This document shows, one piece after another, positions 1-6,141 of a stretch of DNA of 13,896 nt. A program made the position numbers and the translations under genes. Location: the NCBI GenBank assembly GCA_028695945.1, contig JAQVIB010000024.1, forward strand, positions 1-13,896, read 5' to 3'. The notes under the pieces are model-generated. The model saw only the letters and a program-made list of their open reading frames with translations. It was not told the origin of the DNA and made no database searches. Source of the stretch: Lachnospiraceae bacterium (GTDB lineage: Bacteria > Bacillota > Clostridia > Lachnospirales > Anaerotignaceae). Position 1 is the stretch's first letter. Every line of letters starts with the position of its first letter.

Positions 1-592
1 TTGGGTTTTGGGAAACATCACAAACGGGTGCTAAATTAACATTTATACCCAAAGCCTTTAAAAAGTCGGACTTTTCTGCTGTATCAGCTTTAACCGCATC
101 AAGACCTCCATTTGCATAAAGCTGTTGAGGTGAAGAAAATGGTGTGGCACGAAAAGCAGAATATTTACTTGCCCTTACTACCTTTCCGCCTTCCTCATCA
201 ATGCCAATAAGCATAGGTATTGTGGCGGCGGATTGGTAGCTTTCTATATTATTTTTTACGTTTTCTGGGGTTTTGCCTTCAAAATCTCTGGCAAAAAGTA
301 TGTAACCTCCAAGGGCATAATTTTTAACATCATCCACTGCATTTTGAGTAGGGCATCTTGCAAAAAACATTTGACCAACTTTTTCTTCAAGGGTCATGCT
401 TTTAAGCATTTCATTGGCACTTTCCTCAAGGGTAGGCGGCAGAGGCTCTTCCTCTTTAGTTTCATCTGCAACTACAGCAAGTTGTTTATCGTTGGTGGCT
501 TCGGGCAAATATTCTTTTTTATCTGCACAGCCTGCAAAAATTCCAGTGCCAAGTAACACTGCCGCAAGGGCTGCAACTATTCTAAGCTTCAT
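1..592 (-). CDS. Family 3 glycoside hydrolase lipoprotein (beta-N-acetylhexosaminidase-like), C-terminus outside window
   Basis: This is the N-terminal 197 residues of a secreted, lipid-anchored glycoside hydrolase; the rest lies beyond position 1. Residues 1-22 form a signal peptide (MKLR, hydrophobic stretch, then FAGC), so Cys22 is the likely lipidated residue. An acidic, low-complexity linker (about 23-55) leads into a GH3 domain with LEEKVGQMFF, GGYILFARDF, IGIDEEGGKVVR and NVNLAPVCDV. The I-D-E-E-G-G-x-V-x-R stretch matches the NagZ-type 'DQEGGRVxR' motif. In NagZ relatives the enzyme removes N-acetylglucosamine from peptidoglycan or glycans; here it would act outside the membrane. The catalytic His/Asp loop and nucleophile lie outside the window, so substrate is not settled. 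The start overlaps the end of the DUF951 gene by 11 bases, which suggests translational coupling in the leftward operon. A beta-glucosidase-like GH3 is the alternative. Confidence 0.85.
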   Translation of the reverse strand, partial: MKLRIVAALAAVLLGTGIFAGCADKKEYLPEATNDKQLAVVADETKEEEPLPPTLEESANEMLKSMTLEEKVGQMFFARCPTQNAVDDVKNYALGGYILFARDFEGKTPENVKNNIESYQSAATIPMLIGIDEEGGKVVRASKYSAFRATPFSSPQQLYANGGLDAVKADTAEKSDFLKALGINVNLAPVCDVSQNP

Positions 593-782
593 TGTTTGCA
601 CCAGCTTTTGTAATTATTTTTTTAACGCTTTTTTCAAATTTGGGTCGTGGAAGCATAACTAAATGTCCGCATTTTATACATTTAATACGAAAATCCATGC
701 CTGTTCTAAGTACTTCCCATTGGTTGCCGCCGCAAGGGTGGGTTTTCTTCATTTGTACAATATCTCCAACAGAATAATCCAT
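582..782 (-). CDS. DUF951 family small zinc-ribbon-like protein
   Basis: A 66-residue cytosolic protein of the DUF951 family, which includes B. subtilis YyzM; no function is established. Visible family features are VGDIVQMKKTHPCG (residues 5-18), then WEVLRTGMDFRIKC, and a CxxC pair (C35, C38) in IKCGHLVMLPR. With Cys17 these could bind a metal, though that is inference. The length is normal for the family. The start sits 7 bases behind AGGAGG (reverse complement of 790-795), and that Shine-Dalgarno overlaps the stop codon of the mscS gene. The 3' end overlaps the glycoside hydrolase start by 11 bases, so it is embedded in a tight leftward operon. In my recollection DUF951 genes often sit near mscS genes in Firmicutes. 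Confidence 0.9.
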   Translation of the reverse strand: MDYSVGDIVQMKKTHPCGGNQWEVLRTGMDFRIKCIKCGHLVMLPRPKFEKSVKKIITKAGANNEA

Positions 783-793
783 GTGTATACCTC

Positions 794-1636
794 CTATTTT
801 TCAGCCATGTGTATGGTGCGTTGCGGAAAAGGAATAGAAATATTTTCCTTATCAAAACGGTTTTTAATACGAAGCCTTAATTCACGCTCGGTTGCAAAGT
901 TTTCTTTAACCTCACATTCGGCAAGGGTACGTATTGTAATGCCTTTATCGCCAAGGTTTATAACGCCCAACACAGTTGGCTTGTTGCGAAGAGTTTTTAT
1001 CTCTTTTTTTGCGATTTCCATTTCGTCATTTAGTATTTTAAGAACGTGTTCCAAGTTTTCTTTATAATCTACGTCTACGTCAACTATGGCATTTGCATAC
1101 TCTTTGCAAAGATTGCTTACCACACTTATTCCGCCATTTGGAATAATGTGCAGAGTACCGTCGGCACTTCTAATTTGGGTTGTGCGAATTGTAATATCCT
1201 CTACAACACCTGTTTTACCATCTATTGTTATAATATCTCCAACACCGAACTGGTTTTCAAGCAGAATTAAAAAGCCTGCAATAAGGTCTTTAATTACGTT
1301 TTGTGCACCTAAACCAATGGCTACAGTTCCTGTACCAAGAACTGTGGCAAGGGTTGTTGGCGGAACACCCAAATCTACCAAAATTGAACACACGCCAACA
1401 AATATAATTACATATTTTACAACACTGGACATAACTGCACCAAGGGTTGCACTTTTTTTTGAATCGAAGTGCTTTGAATTTCCAATATGGGTATTAAAAA
1501 GGGTTGTAATGGATTTTGTGGACACTTTTATTGAAATTGCACATACAATGAGTATTAAAATGAAGTACAAAAGCTTGTGTACAGATGTTGTAAGAAAATC
1601 GATAGCCATATCGGGATTAAACATTTTAATAAACAT
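794..1636 (-). CDS. mscS: Small-conductance mechanosensitive channel, MscS family
   Basis: Membrane channel that opens under tension and releases solutes on hypo-osmotic shock. The 280-residue protein has a short N-terminus, two membrane segments (about 20-40 and 66-88) and the pore-lining TM3 (about 93-128) with GLGAQNVIKDLIAGF and LLENQFGVGD, the family signature. A beta domain follows (DGKTGVVEDITIRTTQIRS, IPNG) and then a cytoplasmic alpha/beta domain ending in ISIPFPQRTIHM, a typical MscS C-terminus. Length matches the short MscS/YkuT type. The open frame extends to 1669, but AAGGAGG (complement of 1646-1652) lies 9 bases before ATG 1636, so I start there. This still overlaps the upstream amidotransferase gene by 11 bases and suggests coupling. 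Family assignment is secure; gating properties are not visible. Confidence 0.93.
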   Translation of the reverse strand: MFIKMFNPDMAIDFLTTSVHKLLYFILILIVCAISIKVSTKSITTLFNTHIGNSKHFDSKKSATLGAVMSSVVKYVIIFVGVCSILVDLGVPPTTLATVLGTGTVAIGLGAQNVIKDLIAGFLILLENQFGVGDIITIDGKTGVVEDITIRTTQIRSADGTLHIIPNGGISVVSNLCKEYANAIVDVDVDYKENLEHVLKILNDEMEIAKKEIKTLRNKPTVLGVINLGDKGITIRTLAECEVKENFATERELRLRIKNRFDKENISIPFPQRTIHMAEK

Positions 1637-2342
1637 TTTTAAAATCCTCCTTGTATTTCTTTGCTTCATTAATTAATGCAGTAAATATATTCTTTTCACA
1701 CTGGTTTGAATGGTAAAGAGTTTCTGGGTGCCACTGTACACCAAGTGCAAAGGAATTTTTTATATTTTCCATTGCCTCAATAATTCCATCTGCCGAAAAT
1801 GCACATGCACGAAAAATTTTTCCACAATCCGAAACGGACTGATGATGGAAAGAATTTACGGCAATCTTTTTTTTGCCGTAAATTGAAAAAAGTATTGAGT
1901 CTTTTTTTATATTCACAGTATGGGTTTTAACATTCCTTGGTGATTTTTGCATATGGCATATGGAGGATTGTATATCTTGAACAATTTTACCCTCTGCCGC
2001 CACTGCCATAACCTGCATACCACGGCAAATACCAAGTATAGGAATTCTATACTGTAATGCAAGGCGTGTTAAGGCAATTTCAAAGGTATCTCTAATTGGG
2101 GAAATTTCACCTATATTATTACAGGGTTCTTCACCTAAAATAAGAGGGTTAATATCACCACCGCCTGTAAGTATAATGCCGTTAATTTTCCTTAAAATAT
2201 CAGGTATTTCTCTTCTTTGTACAGGGCATAAAATAATGGGTATACCTCCGCTTTTATACACTGCGTTAATGTACCCCGGGTTTACAAAAAAACGTCCGTT
2301 ACTATTATCAATACATGCAGTTACACCAATTAATGCTTTCAT
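1626..2342 (-). CDS. Class I glutamine amidotransferase-like hydrolase (peptidase C26, gamma-glutamyl hydrolase/PuuD-like)
   Basis: A 238-residue cytosolic hydrolase of the peptidase C26 family. Members cleave gamma-glutamyl amide bonds, for example gamma-glutamyl-GABA (PuuD) or folate polyglutamates. Key elements in order: N-terminal IGVTACID, the GGGDINP oxyanion region (60-66), the nucleophile elbow GICRGMQ with Cys106, FHHQSV (165-170), and GVQWHPE with His205 and Glu207 completing the Cys-His-Glu triad. AGAAGG lies 6 bases before the ATG. This is the first gene of the leftward operon, and its last bases overlap mscS. No putrescine or polyamine genes adjoin it, so the PuuD reaction is not supported by context. 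A stand-alone glutamine amidotransferase is unlikely given the HHQ and PuuD-like layout. Substrate is unknown. Confidence 0.9.
   Translation of the reverse strand: MKALIGVTACIDNSNGRFFVNPGYINAVYKSGGIPIILCPVQRREIPDILRKINGIILTGGGDINPLILGEEPCNNIGEISPIRDTFEIALTRLALQYRIPILGICRGMQVMAVAAEGKIVQDIQSSICHMQKSPRNVKTHTVNIKKDSILFSIYGKKKIAVNSFHHQSVSDCGKIFRACAFSADGIIEAMENIKNSFALGVQWHPETLYHSNQCEKNIFTALINEAKKYKEDFKNVY
1646..1652 (-). promoter_or_regulatory. Ribosome binding site that sets the mscS start
   Basis: AAGGAGG on the reverse strand lies 9 bases upstream of ATG 1636-1634, inside the 3' end of the preceding gene. The upstream in-frame ATG at 1669 precedes this site, so the shorter protein is preferred. 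Confidence 0.75.
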
Positions 2343-2358
2343 TTTGAACCTTCTAACT

Positions 2359-2385
2359 TTATGAATTTATTTATTTTATTCATAA
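2359..2385. repeat. Inverted repeat in the leader of the leftward operon
   Basis: TTATGAAT (2359-2366) and ATTCATAA (2378-2385) are perfect 8-base arms separated by 11 AT-rich bases. It lies 17-43 bases upstream of the amidotransferase start codon. It could be a dyad operator or a weak RNA hairpin in the 5' leader. The flanking DNA is very AT-rich, so chance is a real possibility. Confidence 0.4.
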
Positions 2386-2422
2386 TAAAGGTTAAAAATG
2401 GTATTAAGATATTACTTTACTA

Positions 2423-2440
2423 TTGTATATTAACATACAA
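2423..2440. promoter_or_regulatory. Palindrome overlapping the putative mtnN -35 box (possible operator)
   Basis: TTGTATATTAACATACAA is palindromic at 16 of 18 positions: 6-base outer arms TTGTAT/ATACAA plus an almost symmetric core. It covers the putative rightward -35 element and lies between the divergent mtnN and amidotransferase genes, a classic repressor-site position. No regulator gene lies in the window, so the binding protein is unknown. Confidence 0.4.
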
Positions 2441-2450
2441 ATGTGATAAT
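2423..2450 (+). promoter_or_regulatory. Putative sigma-A promoter for mtnN-pckA
   Basis: TTGTAT (2423-2428) is followed after 16 bases by GATAAT (2445-2450), preceded by TG one base upstream (an extended -10). The expected transcript would start near 2457, leaving a leader of about 67 bases before mtnN. Called from consensus match only. Confidence 0.5.
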
Positions 2451-2523
2451 ATACAAATAATTTTCTAAGGATTTTTGCATATTTAACGTTGGAAACAAAT
2501 GTACTTTAGAAGGAGGAACATAT

Positions 2524-3219
2524 TTGAATACAATAGGTATTATTGGAGCCATGGACGAAGAAGTGGCTCTACTGAGAGAGACATCTGAAATTATTACTGC
2601 AAAAAACATACTTGGGTCAGATTTTTACATGGCAAAGCATAGTGGCAAAAACATTGTTATAGTAAAATGCGGTATAGGCAAGGTGAATGCCGCTATTTGT
2701 GCACAGGTGCTTATAGACCATTTTGCAGTTGACTGTATAATAAACATAGGCGTTGCAGGTGCTATATTTAAAGACCTTAAAATTGGTGATGTTGTGGTTT
2801 CTACAGACACTGTTCAGCATGACATGGATACATCAGTGCTTGGAGACCCTGTTGGAACTATTCCACGTATGGAGGAAAGCTTTTTTAAGGCAGACAGAAG
2901 GCTTATTGACCTTGCAAAACTAGCAGGCGAGGAATGTACAAACCATGCAGTTTACGCAGGACGTATTGCTAGTGGCGACCAGTTTATAAGCAGTACAGAG
3001 CAAAAAGATAGAATATGGAAGCTTTTTGGTGCATATTGTGCTGAAATGGAGGGTGCGGCAATTGGTCACGCTTGCTATCTTAACAAAGTTCCTTTTGTTA
3101 TTATTCGTTCTATTTCAGATAACGCTGACGGAGAAGCAGGCATGAGCTTTACAGAATTTGCAAAAATTGCCGCAGTAAATTCCAACAATATGGTGGAAAA
3201 ATTATTAAGCAATATTTAA
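2524..3219 (+). CDS. mtnN: 5'-methylthioadenosine/S-adenosylhomocysteine nucleosidase
   Basis: Cytosolic nucleosidase that hydrolyses MTA and SAH to adenine plus methylthioribose or S-ribosylhomocysteine, recycling products of polyamine synthesis and SAM-dependent methylation. The 231 residues match the usual length (E. coli 232). Visible features: N-terminal GIIGAMDEEV with the conserved Glu12; INIGVAGA (73-80); AEMEGAAIGHAC (173-184), which carries the substrate-binding Met-Glu; and RSISDNAD with catalytic Asp199. The start codon is TTG (2524-2526), 7 bases behind AGGAGG at 2511-2516; no in-frame ATG precedes the conserved N-terminus. It heads the rightward series, with pckA 39 bases downstream and probably on the same transcript. 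Its SAH-clearing role suits the methyltransferases encoded further on, though not as one transcript. Confidence 0.96.
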   Translation: MNTIGIIGAMDEEVALLRETSEIITAKNILGSDFYMAKHSGKNIVIVKCGIGKVNAAICAQVLIDHFAVDCIINIGVAGAIFKDLKIGDVVVSTDTVQHDMDTSVLGDPVGTIPRMEESFFKADRRLIDLAKLAGEECTNHAVYAGRIASGDQFISSTEQKDRIWKLFGAYCAEMEGAAIGHACYLNKVPFVIIRSISDNADGEAGMSFTEFAKIAAVNSNNMVEKLLSNI

Positions 3220-3258
3220 TTTTCTGATGGGTAATTTTATAGTCAGGAGGCATTGTGA

Positions 3259-4911
3259 ATGGCAACAAAGGTGAAGTTTAAGTGGGATGAAATAGGTGGA
3301 GAAAATCCACTGTTTTCTATGGCAAGAACTACGATTGAAACGGCTTTTTACGGCAATAATGTTCAGCGTGTAACTTCACTTAAGGAATGCTATAAGCTTG
3401 CGTGCAGCACACCGGGCACCATTGTAACCGACCTTTTGGTGGAAAGACCTGAAGAAGTTGGGCTTGAGCCTGGAAGCAGAGTAATTTTGTTTAACGATGG
3501 TGCAGTTATTGGCAGAACTGCTGCCGCAAGGCGAATTGCAGGAGAACCAGGAGTTGATGTGCCTAAAATCTGCGGAGAAATTAGAGACGCTATTTATGCC
3601 GCAAGAAAGAAAAAGCTTTACCACGCAAAATCCTACATTGGTCTTGATAAAGACTTTATGGTTAGAGCTAATTTGTTAATTCCAGAGGGACACGAAACCC
3701 TTATGTATAACTGGCTTCTTAACTTCCAATACATAACTGATGAATATACAAGAATGTATAGAATATCCAACAAGATGAACGATGAAGGAGATATCTATTT
3801 CTTTGCAGACCCCGATTGGTCACACCCAGACTATCCACTTGGTCTTGCTTTTTTTGACCCGTTGCACAACTGTGCCTGTGTTTTGGGCATGAGGTATTTT
3901 GGTGAACTTAAAAAAGGTACACTTACCCTTGCATGGGGCATTGCAAACCGACACGGTTATGCTTCTTGCCACGGCGGACAAAAAAGATATAACCTTGAAG
4001 GTGGTAAAAAATTTGTTGTTGGAGTTTTTGGGCTTTCTGGTTCAGGCAAAAGCACAATTACCCATGCAAAGCACAACAATAAGTATGATGTAACGGTGCT
4101 TCACGATGACGCTTTTATTATAAGCACAGTTGATGGGTCATCTGTTGCCCTAGAGCCTTCATATTTTGATAAAACACAGGATTATCCAATGGTAAGCCCA
4201 GATAATAAGTATTTGCTTTCGGTGCAAAATGTGGGTGCTACCATAGACGAGGACAATAATGTTGTGCTTGTTACAGAGGATTTGCGTAATGGAAACGGTC
4301 GTGCAATTAAAAGCAAACTATGGAGTCCTAACCGTGTAGACAAAATTAAAGAGCCTATAAACGCAATTTTCTGGCTGATGAAAGACCCAACAATGCCACC
4401 AATTATTAAAATAAAAGGTCCTATTCTTTCATCTGTTATGGGTGCGGCACTAGCTACAAAGCGAAGTTCTGCCGAAAGACTTGCACCAGGGGTAGACCCA
4501 GATGCACTGGTTTTTGAAAGCTATGCTAATCCTTTTAGAACATATCCTTTAGTGGAGGATTACAATAAGTTCAAACAGCTTTTTGAGGAGCGAGGAGTAG
4601 AATGCTATGTGCTTAACACAGGCTCACTTATGGATAAAAAGATACCCAAAGAGGTTACCCTTAGCTGTATAGAGGCTATTATTGATGACACAGCATTCTT
4701 TAGGAAATGGGCAGAGTTTACAGACATTGAAATTATGGAGATTGACGGATTTGTTCCTAATATGCAAGACCATGATTACAAAACTACACTTATGGCACGC
4801 CTTACAGACAGGTATAAATTCATTAAGTCTCGTGAAACGGAAAAAGGCGGTTACGACCAACTGCCTGCTGAAGCGGCGAAGGCAATGAAAAAGGTGCTTA
4901 GCCAGATTTAA
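3259..4911 (+). CDS. pckA: Phosphoenolpyruvate carboxykinase (ATP), divergent clostridial type
   Basis: Interconverts oxaloacetate and phosphoenolpyruvate using ATP/ADP. In fermenting clostridia it can run either for gluconeogenesis or for PEP carboxylation with ATP gain. The 550-residue protein has the PEPCK core: GELKKG (215-220, with the Lys expected to contact metal and substrate), ASCHGG with His238, the kinase-1a P-loop GLSGSGKST (258-266), and LHDDAF (281-286) as the metal-binding kinase-2 motif. Downstream, SAERLAPG and NPFRTYPL match this lineage as I remember it. The P-loop ends S-G-K-S-T, whereas the classical ATP-PEPCK has S-G-T-G-K-T-T, and overall similarity to E. coli-type PckA looks low. 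AGGAGG at 3245-3250 lies 8 bases before the ATG. Repeat copy A begins 4 bases past the stop. Enzyme class is confident; preferred direction and phosphate donor are not determined by sequence. Confidence 0.88.
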   Translation: MATKVKFKWDEIGGENPLFSMARTTIETAFYGNNVQRVTSLKECYKLACSTPGTIVTDLLVERPEEVGLEPGSRVILFNDGAVIGRTAAARRIAGEPGVDVPKICGEIRDAIYAARKKKLYHAKSYIGLDKDFMVRANLLIPEGHETLMYNWLLNFQYITDEYTRMYRISNKMNDEGDIYFFADPDWSHPDYPLGLAFFDPLHNCACVLGMRYFGELKKGTLTLAWGIANRHGYASCHGGQKRYNLEGGKKFVVGVFGLSGSGKSTITHAKHNNKYDVTVLHDDAFIISTVDGSSVALEPSYFDKTQDYPMVSPDNKYLLSVQNVGATIDEDNNVVLVTEDLRNGNGRAIKSKLWSPNRVDKIKEPINAIFWLMKDPTMPPIIKIKGPILSSVMGAALATKRSSAERLAPGVDPDALVFESYANPFRTYPLVEDYNKFKQLFEERGVECYVLNTGSLMDKKIPKEVTLSCIEAIIDDTAFFRKWAEFTDIEIMEIDGFVPNMQDHDYKTTLMARLTDRYKFIKSRETEKGGYDQLPAEAAKAMKKVLSQI

Positions 4912-4914
4912 AAG

Positions 4915-5007
4915 AAAAACCTTGGGCTTTGCCAAAATCAACTTGCTTCTTGAAAAAGGCAAGACTAAAAACTTTTACTAAAACCACATATCTATGCGGT
5001 TTTAGAT
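4915..5007 (+). repeat. Palindrome-rich intergenic repeat, copy A (truncated)
   Basis: A roughly 93-base unit beginning AAAAACCTTGGGC, 4 bases after the pckA stop. It contains three hairpins in order: TTGG(G)C/GCCAA, CTTGC/GCAAG with an A/T-rich inner stem, and CCACATA/TATGCGG (one mismatch). It is the most diverged of the three copies and lacks the terminal module with TTGAGGGC. The third hairpin is flanked by AAAA and TTTT and might act as a weak terminator for pckA. No open frame here is convincing. Confidence 0.8.
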
Positions 5008-5013
5008 TGAAGG

Positions 5014-5155
5014 AAAACCTTGGGCGTTGCCCAAACCCACTCGCTTTTTGAAAAAAGCGAGACCAAAAACTTTCACAAAAATCGCATATTCATGCGGTTT
5101 AAAGTGGGTCAACAGGTGAAACCCTTGTGTGTGTTTGAGGGCAAAGCCCTCAAGG
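5014..5155 (+). repeat. Palindrome-rich intergenic repeat, copy B
   Basis: Directly downstream of copy A in the same orientation. Its first 45 bases are identical to copy C (9841-9885). Hairpins in order: TTGGGC/GCCCAA (5020-5034); CTCGCTTTTT/AAAAAGCGAG (5040-5061); CGCAT/ATGCG (about 5083-5097); and a terminal TTGAGGGC-AAA-GCCCTCAA (5135-5153). Compared with copy C it lacks a 62-base middle module. It ends 15 bases before the -35 box of the riboswitch promoter. Together with copy A it fills the 259-base stretch between pckA and that promoter; no gene is seen there. Confidence 0.85.
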
Positions 5156-5170
5156 GCTTGATTTTATCTA

Positions 5171-5199
5171 TTGACATAAAAATGATATATAGGTATAAT
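5171..5199 (+). promoter_or_regulatory. Consensus sigma-A promoter for the FMN riboswitch-ribU transcript
   Basis: TTGACA (5171-5176), exactly 17 bases, then TATAAT (5194-5199): a perfect match to the housekeeping consensus at both hexamers. The start site would lie near 5206, about 16 bases upstream of the riboswitch aptamer. A full-strength promoter fits control exerted mainly by premature termination downstream. Confidence 0.93.
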
Positions 5200-5221
5200 A
5201 TTAGCGTAAACAGAATAACAA

Positions 5222-5349
5222 AGTTCTTCAGGGCAGGGTGTAATTCCCGACCGGTGGTTAAAGTCCACGAGCGGAGGTTTAGAAATAAATCTTCTGCTGA
5301 TTTGGTGAAAATCCAAAACCGACAGTAAAGTCTGGATGAGAGAAGAATG
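5222..5349 (+). ncRNA. FMN riboswitch (RFN element)
   Basis: FMN-sensing aptamer in the ribU leader. Conserved RFN blocks are present in order: AGGGCAGGGTGTAATTCCCG (from about 5230), ACCGGTGGTTAAAGTCCACGA, a variable stem (GAGGTTTA/TAAATCTTC), CTGATTTGGTGAAAATCCAA, CCGACAGTAAAGTCTGGATG, and a closing GAGAGAAGAA. P1 is formed by TTCTTC (5224-5229) pairing with GAAGAA (5342-5347). An intrinsic terminator follows about 44 bases later, so the expected mode is FMN-induced transcription termination. The stretch between, 5344-5385, can form an alternative hairpin (AGAATGA/TCATTTT outer, CGTAAG/CTTGCG inner) that competes with P1. Confidence 0.97.
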
Positions 5350-5392
5350 ACAAGGCGTAAGTATTTTCTTGCGTGTAATCATTTTGCTTTTT

Positions 5393-5427
5393 AGCGTCCT
5401 GAAATTAATTTTTCGGGACGCTTTTTT
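5393..5427 (+). terminator. Intrinsic terminator of the FMN riboswitch
   Basis: Stem AGCGTCCTGAAA (5393-5404) pairs with TTTCGGGACGCT (5411-5422), 12 pairs with a single G:U, followed by a run of U. It lies between the aptamer and ribU, so it is the expected expression platform. Its 3' arm (ACGCTTT, 5418-5424) can also pair with AAGGCGT at 5352-5358, a candidate antiterminator contact. Confidence 0.92.
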
Positions 5428-5482
5428 AATCAAAAGAACCTTGTATATTCTAATAATAAAATAAAAGTTTAATTTTATTCTT

Positions 5483-5488
5483 AGGAGG
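5483..5488 (+). promoter_or_regulatory. Ribosome binding site that sets the ribU start
   Basis: AGGAGG directly abuts ATG 5489, which is too close to be used, but is 9 bases from the in-frame ATG at 5498. The second ATG is therefore the start. Confidence 0.8.
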
Positions 5489-5497
5489 ATGAATTTT

Positions 5498-6097
5498 ATG
5501 GAAAATGTAGTTTCAAGAAAAAAAGCAATGGATACATCAACAATGGTAAAGGTAGGAATGCTTAGTGCGGTTTCTATTGTACTTATGATGTTTGAATTGG
5601 CATTGCCTATTTTCCCAAGCTTTTTGAAAATTGATATCAGCGACCTGCCTGCACTTATTGGTGCAATTACCATGGGCCCTTTGGCTGGAGTAATGATAGA
5701 ACTTATTAAAAATGTACTGCACCTTTTTAAAACAAGCACTGCTGGTGTTGGAGAATTGGCAAACTTCATTATGGGTATTTCACTTGTATTGCCAATTGGT
5801 TTATTTTATAAGAAAAATAAAAGTCTTGTTGGCTTTATTCAGGGAACTGTTGTAGGTTGCATAGTAATGGTGGCAGTAGCTTGTGCTTTCAACTACTACA
5901 TACTTATTCCTGCTTATGCGGCGGCATTTGGTGCACCTATTGAGGCTTTTGTGGAAATAGCAAATAAGGTGAATGGCTCAGTAGTAGATTTAAAAACATT
6001 GGTTTTATTTGCAATCGCTCCATTTAACGTAGTTAAGACGGTTGTTGTTGCTGTAATTGGATATCCTCTTTGCAAGCTTTTAGGCAAAGTACTGTAA
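5498..6097 (+). CDS. ribU: Riboflavin ECF transporter S component RibU
   Basis: Membrane substrate-binding subunit of an energy-coupling factor importer for riboflavin; it would use shared EcfA/A'/T units encoded elsewhere. The 199-residue protein is hydrophobic, with about six membrane segments. It carries the RibU-like block FLKIDISDLPALIGAITMGP and LAGVMIELIKNVLHL (residues 42-77), plus TAGVGELANFIMG. Length is typical. The FMN riboswitch upstream strongly supports riboflavin as substrate: when FMN is plentiful the leader terminates. It is monocistronic in appearance, bracketed by the leader terminator and a second terminator at 6108-6141. No riboflavin biosynthesis genes lie in the window, so uptake may be the main supply, but that is inference. 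Start chosen at 5498 from Shine-Dalgarno spacing. Confidence 0.95.
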   Translation: MENVVSRKKAMDTSTMVKVGMLSAVSIVLMMFELALPIFPSFLKIDISDLPALIGAITMGPLAGVMIELIKNVLHLFKTSTAGVGELANFIMGISLVLPIGLFYKKNKSLVGFIQGTVVGCIVMVAVACAFNYYILIPAYAAAFGAPIEAFVEIANKVNGSVVDLKTLVLFAIAPFNVVKTVVVAVIGYPLCKLLGKVL

Positions 6098-6107
6098 GAA
6101 AAATTTT

Positions 6108-6141
6108 GGGCGTATTCCAGTAGCGGAATACGCTCTTTTTT
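6108..6141 (+). terminator. Intrinsic terminator after ribU
   Basis: GGGCGTATTCC (6108-6118) pairs with GGAATACGCTC (6125-6135), 11 pairs with one G:U and a 6-base loop, followed by six T. It begins 11 bases after the ribU stop and isolates ribU from alkD. Confidence 0.93.

Noticed and set aside
1637..1669. Longer mscS N-terminus starting at 1669
   Set aside because: The added MKQRNTRRILK segment precedes a strong ribosome binding site for ATG 1636 and would deepen the overlap with the upstream gene to 44 bases.
1086..1676. 196-codon plus-strand open frame opposite mscS
   Set aside because: It is fully antisense to a confident MscS gene and has no recognisable domain.
5020..5328. 102-codon open frame on the plus strand between pckA and ribU
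   Set aside because: It runs through repeat copy B, the consensus promoter and the FMN aptamer, so the openness is incidental. No protein family is recognisable and the start lies inside a hairpin.
5164..5769. 201-codon open frame on the minus strand opposite the riboswitch and ribU
   Set aside because: It is antisense to the riboswitch and to the well-supported ribU reading frame, with low-complexity Ile/Ser-rich composition typical of a shadow frame.
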